Part shown: in pieces, positions 1-6,465 of the stretch | How positions within the stretch are numbered: position 1 is the stretch's first letter | Layout of the letters: each line of letters starts with the position of its first letter | From: Candidatus Bathycorpusculum fermentans | GTDB taxonomy: Archaea; Thermoproteota; Bathyarchaeia; Bathyarchaeales; Bathycorpusculaceae | DNA: 11,139 bases | Direction: 5' to 3' | Assembly (NCBI GenBank): GCA_009787175.1 | Contig: WRGM01000128.1 | Span: 1 to 11,139, forward strand | Program-made: the position numbers and the translations under genes | The notes under the pieces: generated by a model | The model's database searches: none | Seen by the model: the letters and a program-made list of their open reading frames with translations, nothing else | Told to the model about the DNA's origin: nothing

Positions 1-186
1 ATTTGTGTATGTAGCTGTGTTTGTTGCGCAAAAAAATGGCATGAGAGGTTAAATGTTAACGAAATTTTTGCTGAGAGCTAAATACATACCTGTCAGATAA
101 ACCGCAAACAGTTTTGCGGCTAATATTCTTAGAAGGAAACAGAACTACTGATAACATTGTCAGATTAAAACGGTTGTTGTCTAATT

Positions 187-215
187 AAAAAAATTGGTTG
201 CATGGAAAACCATGC
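187..215 (-). terminator. Hairpin plus T-tract after rnfC
   Basis: Read on the minus strand, a perfect 6-bp stem (GCATGG/CCATGC) with a TTTT loop lies about 20 nt after the rnfC stop codon. A short spacer and seven consecutive T residues (187-193) follow. Archaeal termination relies mainly on the oligo-T run, so both elements fit the end of the rnfD-rnfC transcript. If so, rnfC is the last gene of its operon. Confidence 0.6.
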
Positions 216-233
216 TTAGGGATAATTGGGCAT

Positions 234-1526
234 TTATCGTGATGCCATGATAGTGCTTGCTAGGGGTATGCGTGATGGACAAACGTATGAGCAGGTTCCG
301 CAGCCGATGCAGTCTTTGTTCCAGAGTTTGTCTACTGTGTCAAAGTCTGGTTTCATGATTGCTTTGTAGATCATAATTGGATGAAGCCTAACTGGGCAGG
401 CGCTGATGCATTTTGCGCAGTGGATGCATGCCGTTTGTTTTTGGGCTTTTTTGCATCTGCTTTCTGAGAATGCTATGATACTTGAGCTTCGTTTAGTTAT
501 TGGTGCTTCAGTTGTTGGAATTGTGTGTCCCATCATAACTCCGCCGACGACGACTTGGCCAATATTGGTCATATCAATATTGTTTTGGTTAAAGATGTTG
601 CTTATTGGAGTTCCGATTTTTACTAGCAAGTTTTTAGGTTGTGCTATATCACCATTGAGTGCTACTACTCTGCTTATGAGTGGTTCGCCTTCAAATACTG
701 CATTTGCAATTGCGTTAATTGTAGCAACGTTCTGTACAATGCAACCCATTTCGTAGGAGCGCTTTGTTGGTGGTGTTTCATAGCCGAAGAGTGCTTTCTG
801 TAGAATGCTTGCGTCGCCTTGTTGATATTTAAAGTGTCCTGCAACTACTGTTGTATCTGGCTCGTTACCAAAGACTTCTTGTAGTTTTGGTATTGCTTCT
901 GCTTTAGATACTTTTGTTGCAATTGTTACTTTTGGATTTCCTAGAATCTTTTTGAGTACATTTACGCCTCGTAGTAGATTTGCAGTTTTTTCTACGAGCA
1001 AACGTTCGTCAGCTGTGTCGTATGGTTCGCCTTCTGTTGCATTGACAACCAAGTTTTTAATTGGAAATTCTGCGGGTGGTGCCAATTTGACGTGTGTTGG
1101 AAAGCCTGCGCCGCCAAGACCTATGATGCCTGCTTCGTGAATTATTTCAAGTAAATCAGCTGATTTAGCTTTTCCTAGTTCTGATTCAGATATCGGTGAG
1201 AATTCGTTTGCTTTAGTTCGTTTACCATCGTTTTCAATAAAGATTGCGTCTGCAAAGGATTCTGAGCAGTGGCTATAGATTGTGCCTATTTTGACGACTT
1301 TTCCTGATATGGGGCTGTGTATGGGTGAGCTTATGCGTTCTTTTGAGCTGGCAATTTTTTGTCCTATTGCTACTGTGTCATCAACAGCGACAAGGGAAGA
1401 AAGAGGTTTTCCCGAGTGCTGATTTAGTATGACTATTGCAGTTTTAGGGTCTGGGAAGGTTTCAATGGGTGTTATACGTGCTTGTTCTTTGACTTCTTTT
1501 ATATGTTCATATGGCATTTTGTTCAT
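234..1526 (-). CDS. rnfC: Rnf electron transport complex subunit C (RnfC)
   Basis: Peripheral subunit of the Rnf ferredoxin:NAD-type oxidoreductase, expected at the cytoplasmic membrane face as the soluble electron-exchange module. At 430 aa it has the usual family length. An N-terminal barrel-sandwich segment (about 25-85) is followed by the glycine-rich GLGGAGFPT loop (136-144) typical of the NADH/FMN-binding fold shared with NuoF. Two 4Fe-4S motifs close the protein: C367-C370-C373-C377 and C406-C409-C412-C416, each followed by Pro. The family's usual ECEPY stretch reads EGEPY (165-169), and the N-terminal GG[IV]HPP motif is not seen. The ATG at 1526 overlaps the rnfD stop as ATGA, implying translational coupling. 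A second in-frame ATG at 1517 sits 9 nt after GGGAG and could be the true start. Family assignment is firm; the physiological electron partner is not shown by sequence. Confidence 0.93.
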   Translation of the reverse strand: MNKMPYEHIKEVKEQARITPIETFPDPKTAIVILNQHSGKPLSSLVAVDDTVAIGQKIASSKERISSPIHSPISGKVVKIGTIYSHCSESFADAIFIENDGKRTKANEFSPISESELGKAKSADLLEIIHEAGIIGLGGAGFPTHVKLAPPAEFPIKNLVVNATEGEPYDTADERLLVEKTANLLRGVNVLKKILGNPKVTIATKVSKAEAIPKLQEVFGNEPDTTVVAGHFKYQQGDASILQKALFGYETPPTKRSYEMGCIVQNVATINAIANAVFEGEPLISRVVALNGDIAQPKNLLVKIGTPISNIFNQNNIDMTNIGQVVVGGVMMGHTIPTTEAPITKRSSSIIAFSESRCKKAQKQTACIHCAKCISACPVRLHPIMIYKAIMKPDFDTVDKLWNKDCIGCGTCSYVCPSRIPLASTIMASR

Positions 1527-2677
1527 CTCCCAAAGGGCTTATGGATTCCTATACGATCCAATAGTGGCACAGTTAGGTTCATTATTACTAATGCAAGCAG
1601 CGCGCCTCCAAAGAAGTTCATGTATGTTTGAATGAGCACTGTTAGTACACCTAAACCGATACCGAAGAGTATCTGTCCAGTCCGCGAATATGGCGTTGAA
1701 GCCGGGTCAGTGGCCATGAAGAATGCTAAGAATATCGAGCTACCGACAAATAGTGTGAAAAGCAATCGTGTCACTAGATCTCCACCGTAAATGCCATACA
1801 TGACAAGAGCCATTACAGCAGCGCTTCCAAGGTATGTAGCAGTAATCTTCCATTTGAAGTAATCACGTAGCAAGAAAATCAATACAGCACCGACAAATAT
1901 TACAACAATACTAGATGCTCCACCAGGCCAACCATGGAATTTCGTTAGTAACATCAGAGAGTTTAGACTAGCAGGATCCGCACCAGGTAAACCATAACAA
2001 CCTCGGATACTGTCAGCAAATGTTCCGTACTCACCTACTAGATTACTTGCAAGTCTGGGCACACCCATGCCACCTGCATCAATTGCGGCCCAGTGATCTT
2101 TTACAAGGAATGTTGAAGTTAAGAAAGGTAACAGTACTAAGAGTTTTGCAGCTGCAGCGGGATTAACAAGTTTTCGACCAAATAGACCACCTTGAAGTTT
2201 CTTGAAAACCACAAGACCAATAAATGAAATCAAAGCCACATAGATAAAGCATCCAGGAGCACATAACATTGAAAGCGGTAGCACTTCACCCATGTTCATC
2301 GTAGGAATACCAATCGAGTAAGAAAGCGCAACAATTAAACCAAAAACAGCTGCAGACATCGTGTTTACTTCACTATCAACAGCCGCTTTTCCGATTACAA
2401 AGTCGCTTATTACAGCTACTCCAATAGCAATCAAAGCATTTACCAGAAGGATTGCTCCGAGGGGCATTGCGAAAACACCAGTTAAGCCATACCATGCTAT
2501 AACATCCGAATGGGGGGTCATAGCTGGCCACCATAAGATAGCCGTGATTATAGTAATAGCCAACAGTGCAGCGAATGTGTAGGTCATTATTCGAGTTTTT
2601 GACATTGCACCAGTAATTTGTGGGGGTGGTGTAACAACTAATTCTTTAGGTTTTTCAACAGAGGAATTATTAGTCAT
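1523..2677 (-). CDS. rnfD: Rnf electron transport complex subunit D (RnfD/NqrB family), variant flavin site
   Basis: Integral membrane subunit of the Rnf/NQR family, normally carrying FMN covalently on a threonine and forming part of the redox-driven ion-pumping core. The 384-aa protein has about nine or ten hydrophobic segments. Diagnostic blocks include GGLFGRKLVNPAAAAKLL (163-180), matching the family's GG.G.N.FNPA region, and FFMATDPASTP (319-329) followed by GQILFGIGLGVLTVLI (334-349). The region aligned with the flavinylation motif [ST]xATPL reads PGADPAS (231-237), with Asp234 where the FMN-bearing Thr should be. The ATG at 2677 has a good Shine-Dalgarno (AAGAGGT, 2690-2684, 6-nt spacer). 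The gene is first in the operon and overlaps rnfC. It could be a non-flavinylated RnfD or a specialised paralogue. Family is near certain, function less so. Confidence 0.9.
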   Translation of the reverse strand: MTNNSSVEKPKELVVTPPPQITGAMSKTRIMTYTFAALLAITIITAILWWPAMTPHSDVIAWYGLTGVFAMPLGAILLVNALIAIGVAVISDFVIGKAAVDSEVNTMSAAVFGLIVALSYSIGIPTMNMGEVLPLSMLCAPGCFIYVALISFIGLVVFKKLQGGLFGRKLVNPAAAAKLLVLLPFLTSTFLVKDHWAAIDAGGMGVPRLASNLVGEYGTFADSIRGCYGLPGADPASLNSLMLLTKFHGWPGGASSIVVIFVGAVLIFLLRDYFKWKITATYLGSAAVMALVMYGIYGGDLVTRLLFTLFVGSSIFLAFFMATDPASTPYSRTGQILFGIGLGVLTVLIQTYMNFFGGALLALVIMNLTVPLLDRIGIHKPFGR

Positions 2678-2683
2678 ATATTA

Positions 2684-2735
2684 ACCTCTTATAATGAGGG
2701 ACAAATTAAGCGCATTAAATATTAAACTCTTTCGG
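2684..2735 (-). promoter_or_regulatory. Promoter and ribosome binding site of rnfD-rnfC
   Basis: On the minus strand a purine-rich BRE-like stretch (CGAAAGAG, 2734-2727) directly precedes a TATA box (TTTAATAT, 2726-2719). Transcription would start near 2695, giving a leader of about 18 nt that contains AAGAGGT (2690-2684). The spacing fits an archaeal TBP/TFB promoter and supports rnfD as the first gene of its transcript. Confidence 0.55.
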
Positions 2736-2819
2736 AAAAGCAAAAATTAAAAATTTTTGACAAAATCTACACGTAAATTTTAAAAAATGACGAGAGTAAA
2801 CCTTTCCAAGTTTAGAGGG

Positions 2820-2863
2820 AAAAAATTGGATTATTAGTAACCATATGCATTTGCCAATTTTTT
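2820..2863. repeat. 10-bp perfect inverted repeat in the rnfD/radical SAM intergenic region
   Basis: AAAAAATTGG (2820-2829) is exactly complemented by CCAATTTTTT (2854-2863), with a 24-nt loop. It lies in the 319-nt gap 2678-2996, more than 100 nt upstream of the radical SAM start and outside the predicted leaders of both flanking genes. On the plus strand the right arm ends in six T residues, so it could terminate an unseen short transcript. It could also be a regulator site or chance in AT-rich DNA. A smaller TAAAC/GTTTA inverted repeat lies just upstream (about 2797-2815). I see no protein-coding gene in this gap. Confidence 0.45.
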
Positions 2864-2948
2864 CTTAGAGACTTTAGAAATATTGTAAAAAAGTTGTTTT
2901 TTCAGGTGTTTGGTCTAGGTAGTTAAGCTAATGTTTAGGACCTTTTAC

Positions 2949-2962
2949 AGGAAATTTTATAT
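2949..2962 (+). promoter_or_regulatory. Promoter of the radical SAM gene
   Basis: AGGAAA (2949-2954, BRE-like) is followed by TTTTATAT (2955-2962, TATA box). The predicted transcription start near 2985-2988 lies about 10 nt before the TTG start at 2997, consistent with a short-leader transcript. Confidence 0.5.
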
Positions 2963-2996
2963 CGATAGAGTTTAATGTTAATACTTTGTGATTTAA

Positions 2997-4094
2997 TTGG
3001 CTCAAAATAGACCACCCTTGTACATGGTAACTTGGCGATGTACAAGACGATGTGTAGGTAATTGTATCTATTGCAGTTATGTGCCCAAATTTGCTAAAGA
3101 TGATGAGATAAGTACTGAAACGGGCAAAAAGATTGTTGATGAAATGCACAATTTTGGGGCTAAATGGTTTGGCATTAGTGGAGGAGAACCATTAGTACGT
3201 GAAGACATTTTTGAGATTATTGAACATGCCAAAAAAGAGTATGGTATGGAAGTAAGTTTAATCACAAGTGGCTTTGCTTTTGACCAAAAACGTTTAGATC
3301 TTCTAACAAAATATGAGGTTCACACTGCCGTAAGTATAGATGGTGATAAGGCGACAAATGATGTTGTTAGAGGGGCGGGTAGTTATGATAAAGCGACTTA
3401 TGCTATGAAGAAACTTGGCGAGCGGGGTTTGCTTGACTGCATTGTTACAACTATGAATAAGTATAACATTAATGTGCTTGAACATACTTGTCAGTTAGCA
3501 GCAGAATATGGCGGTAAAATGGTTGTTTATCATAATCTTGTTCCAGTTGGGAGAGCAAGTGATAACATGCTAGATTTAGCGCCGACAGCTGAGCAGTATG
3601 AAATAGCGCTTAACCAGCTTTATGATTACGAGTTAAAGTATAATCATAATAAGAAGAATAATAATTTCCGCGTTAATGTTTACTCACCATTCTATGCACG
3701 TATTGTAAAGCAGCGTAATCCAGCAAGATTCTGGGATTGGTTTACTAATGAATTCTTAGGCAAGTGCACAATTGGCGGTGACTATATTGGTGTAACTGAA
3801 AATGGAGATTATAGACCCTGTGGTTTCCATGAAGGTTACCGTTTGGCTAATGTTAAAGATAAGAGTTTAAAGGATGCTTGGAATGAGCTTCAGACTAATC
3901 CGTTACATCTAAAGTTGAGGGATAAGAGCAAGATTAAGGGTAAGTGCGGGATTTGCGAGTATAGGGAAATTTGTGGTGGCTGTAGGACTCGTGCTGAGTT
4001 TTACACTGGTGACTTGTTTGAAACTGATCCTGCATGCGCATATATACCGCAGATTATGCGTGAGAATCCTGATATACTACAAAAGAAGCAGTAA
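2997..4094 (+). CDS. Radical SAM/SPASM domain enzyme (AhbC/AhbD/NirJ-like)
   Basis: A 365-aa radical S-adenosylmethionine enzyme. The N-terminal cluster motif C19-x3-C23-x2-C26 binds the SAM-cleaving 4Fe-4S cluster; an extra C15 precedes it. GGEP (62-65) and VSIDG (112-116) are standard SAM-barrel motifs. The C-terminal SPASM domain has seven cysteines (257, 275, 317, 320, 326, 329, 347), including G270-x4-C275, enough for two auxiliary clusters. The CGICEYREICGGCRTRA block (317-333) with a following TGD...DPAC resembles the heme-pathway enzymes AhbC, AhbD and NirJ, but the family also contains peptide modifiers. No heme gene or small precursor peptide is adjacent, so the substrate is open. 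The TTG start is favoured because a stop codon (2994-2996) lies directly before it and GTGAT sits 4 nt further upstream; ATG at 3024 is an alternative. Confidence 0.88.
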   Translation: MAQNRPPLYMVTWRCTRRCVGNCIYCSYVPKFAKDDEISTETGKKIVDEMHNFGAKWFGISGGEPLVREDIFEIIEHAKKEYGMEVSLITSGFAFDQKRLDLLTKYEVHTAVSIDGDKATNDVVRGAGSYDKATYAMKKLGERGLLDCIVTTMNKYNINVLEHTCQLAAEYGGKMVVYHNLVPVGRASDNMLDLAPTAEQYEIALNQLYDYELKYNHNKKNNNFRVNVYSPFYARIVKQRNPARFWDWFTNEFLGKCTIGGDYIGVTENGDYRPCGFHEGYRLANVKDKSLKDAWNELQTNPLHLKLRDKSKIKGKCGICEYREICGGCRTRAEFYTGDLFETDPACAYIPQIMRENPDILQKKQ

Positions 4095-4100
4095 ACCAAC

Positions 4101-4135
4101 TTTTTTAGTCTTTTTTTTCTTTTTAAAATTTTTTT
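4101..4135 (+). terminator. Oligo-T terminator of the radical SAM gene
   Basis: Starting 7 nt after the stop codon there are four T-runs of 6, 8, 5 and 7 residues (4101-4106, 4111-4118, 4120-4124, 4129-4135). No strong stem precedes them. This is the pattern of intrinsic archaeal termination, placed between two convergent genes. Confidence 0.7.
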
Positions 4136-4138
4136 GTC

Positions 4139-6445
4139 TTATAGGTTTATTTTAAAGATGGCGTAGCGGTCGTTTGAGTAAACGAGCTCTATTGTACTGT
4201 TTCTGACAAACTTGGGATCAAGCTGTAGTTTGTCGTAGACAATGAATTCAACATTGTTTTCTTTAATGGTGTCAAAGTAGTCTCGGCTGGCGATAATGAA
4301 ATTTGATGTGGGTTGTTCAGTGAATATTTTTTCTATTTGTGTTAATGGCACGCTTTGTTGATAGCTATCTTCAGAGAAGGCTAAAGTTTGGTAAGAGAAA
4401 GCTGTGCTATTGCCAGGGTTAATGTGTTCAAATGTGTAGCTGAAACGGAAGGCGTCTATTTGCATATTATGTAGAGCACCTACGTTTCCCCAGTCGGGTA
4501 GGTCATCGTATTTTATGGCGCAATATACCTGATTTTGTTCATCATATACGGCTATATAGTTGTCGGTTAGGCTGTTTTTGGAGAAGTCTGTTACGGCCCA
4601 TAGGGTTTCATGCATATCTGTGGGTTTGTCCCAAGGGTTTTCCCAGTTCAATATGCCAGGTAGGTATGCTTTTTCAAAGTTAAAAGATAGATAGAAGAAA
4701 AAAGACAGGTATAATGTAACATTATCCACTGGATGGTTTACTGGAGCTATAGTCCAGTTAACTTGTGTAGTGTAGGAAGTATTTTGTATTGTTAATGTTT
4801 GAGTTACTACAATATCATCGTTAATGTAGACAATTACTATAGTTTTTGCCGTTTGACTGCTATCTAGTATGTAGTGTCTGGTCATTTGGCTTAAATCTAT
4901 TTTTTTGTATACGCCGTCAATAGAATAAGAGAGAAAATCGCCGGCTGTTGAACAATATGTTGCGAGCCGCCAGACGTTGTTTACGGATACGTAATTTTCG
5001 CTTGAAATGTTACCTTTAGCCTCATAGGCGCGGAGAAGAGTTAAGGGAGTTTCTATTTCATAGGATAAGTCTAAAATGGACTCAGAGAGTACCGTTCGTT
5101 CAATTGCAGGATTTGTGGCTACTACCACGTTTTTTTCAGAAAAAACGCCAAACCAAAATCCTGGTGAAGATGTAGCAACCACTGTTGCAGATTCGGGATA
5201 ATTAGTCTTAAGCCATTGACCGGCTTGTAGAGCTAGAGGGTCAGCAGATGAATAAAATACGACTCCTTCACTAAGTCGTACACTCAAGGTATCTCCGCGC
5301 ATTACAAGTGCGAAGCATGAGAGAGCAACTAAGCCTACAACAAAAAGGGTAACATAGAGCCGTTTTATGCCTGCCTTATGCAGTTTATAAAAAGTTAAAA
5401 CCTTTTCAGCCACAAAAAATAGCAATACAGCAGCAAATATTGTCAGAAAGGGCATTATGTAATAGATAAACCAGTGAAAAGGTAGATATAAGCCGAAAAT
5501 AAAAGATTCTGCCAAAATCAACGGGACAATCAGGCTAAGAGTTAAAGTAAGATTATTAACATGCTTCTTTTCAAGCCACAACTTGTAAACAGCTACAAAT
5601 AACCCTGCAGCACCTAAAAGTAATACAAATCCAAAATTTGTCCAAAACGAAGATAGAGACGCAGCGGGAATTTGATAAGCCATAGCTTTCTGCGCAAAGA
5701 ATACGTGCTCAATTAATCCACCTAAATAGGGCAGCATCGCCCTAACATAATAGAGGAAGAAAGCAAGTCCACCGCCAATAATTATGAAAAGCAAGGCTTT
5801 AACATTTTTACCCTTAGACTTAATTATCATAAATAGGGTAACTGGTGCTAAAATCAAGACGGAGACAAATAGGGTAAGCTGATGAGATAGCACCAATGCG
5901 AAAGCAGCTACACAGGCAACTATCATGTAACGCTTATGTTCAATAGCGAGCGGCAGATACAAAAATAAAAGCAGCATAAAGGCTATACCCAAAACGCTTG
6001 TGTAACCAGCCCACAGGTTAATTTCAAACATGGGAAAACACGCAAACAGCAAAGATGCCGCAATCACACCTACTTTCTTGTTAAATACACGTGCACTAAC
6101 AAGATATACACCAAAAATTAGCAGCCAATTAGTTAATACAGCAGACACTTTAACAAGTAAAATTAGCTGCTCGATACTTGTAGCACCTGTAAAAGTTATC
6201 AAAAAAGCCAACAAAATTTGATAAAGAGGAGGCGTCCAGCCTAAGTTAGCTAAAGAGATTCGTCCAGTGTCTAAGAATTCTTGAGCACGAGCCAAATGCA
6301 CAGAATTGTCATTTCCAAGTATAAGCCCATTAGCAGATATGGTACCGTAAAAGACCAGAATAACTATTAGAGACATACCTATCAAAAACGCAAGCTCTAA
6401 TAGCCTATTTTTTGAAGCCTTTAGCACCAAACTAAGATCCTCCAT
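4139..6445 (-). CDS. Multi-spanning GT-C/STT3-like membrane protein with large extracytoplasmic domain
   Basis: Probable membrane glycosyltransferase-type protein of the GT-C fold; donor and acceptor are not identifiable. About a dozen hydrophobic helices fill residues 15-382, and the rest (about 385-768) is soluble and probably outside the cell. The first extracytoplasmic loop carries GNDNSVH (44-50), the GxDxxxH pattern expected for the catalytic acidic residue of GT-C enzymes. LWAGY (144-148) and H188 are shared with the upstream paralogue. At the membrane exit, WLKTNYPESATVVAT (411-425) resembles the region near the WWDYG motif of STT3/AglB, but WWDYG itself is absent. Six N-x-S/T sequons occur in the soluble half. 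It follows its paralogue by 20 nt, so is probably cotranscribed. GGAGG at codons 1-3 lies 8 nt before a TTG (6430) that may be the true start. Confidence 0.7.
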   Translation of the reverse strand: MEDLSLVLKASKNRLLELAFLIGMSLIVILVFYGTISANGLILGNDNSVHLARAQEFLDTGRISLANLGWTPPLYQILLAFLITFTGATSIEQLILLVKVSAVLTNWLLIFGVYLVSARVFNKKVGVIAASLLFACFPMFEINLWAGYTSVLGIAFMLLLFLYLPLAIEHKRYMIVACVAAFALVLSHQLTLFVSVLILAPVTLFMIIKSKGKNVKALLFIIIGGGLAFFLYYVRAMLPYLGGLIEHVFFAQKAMAYQIPAASLSSFWTNFGFVLLLGAAGLFVAVYKLWLEKKHVNNLTLTLSLIVPLILAESFIFGLYLPFHWFIYYIMPFLTIFAAVLLFFVAEKVLTFYKLHKAGIKRLYVTLFVVGLVALSCFALVMRGDTLSVRLSEGVVFYSSADPLALQAGQWLKTNYPESATVVATSSPGFWFGVFSEKNVVVATNPAIERTVLSESILDLSYEIETPLTLLRAYEAKGNISSENYVSVNNVWRLATYCSTAGDFLSYSIDGVYKKIDLSQMTRHYILDSSQTAKTIVIVYINDDIVVTQTLTIQNTSYTTQVNWTIAPVNHPVDNVTLYLSFFFYLSFNFEKAYLPGILNWENPWDKPTDMHETLWAVTDFSKNSLTDNYIAVYDEQNQVYCAIKYDDLPDWGNVGALHNMQIDAFRFSYTFEHINPGNSTAFSYQTLAFSEDSYQQSVPLTQIEKIFTEQPTSNFIIASRDYFDTIKENNVEFIVYDKLQLDPKFVRNSTIELVYSNDRYAIFKINL

Positions 6446-6465
6446 CCCTTTTTATAGTATATACA

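Noticed and set aside
2..52. Open frame entering from the left edge on the plus strand (16 codons, hydrophobic, ending in TAA)
   Set aside because: Too short to recognise; another frame is also open there, and a minus-strand ATG at 42 is likewise open to the edge. No one of them can be preferred.
60..233. C/D box small RNA downstream of rnfC (several CTGA-like strings)
   Set aside because: No RTGATGA C box is paired with a D box at suitable spacing on either strand.
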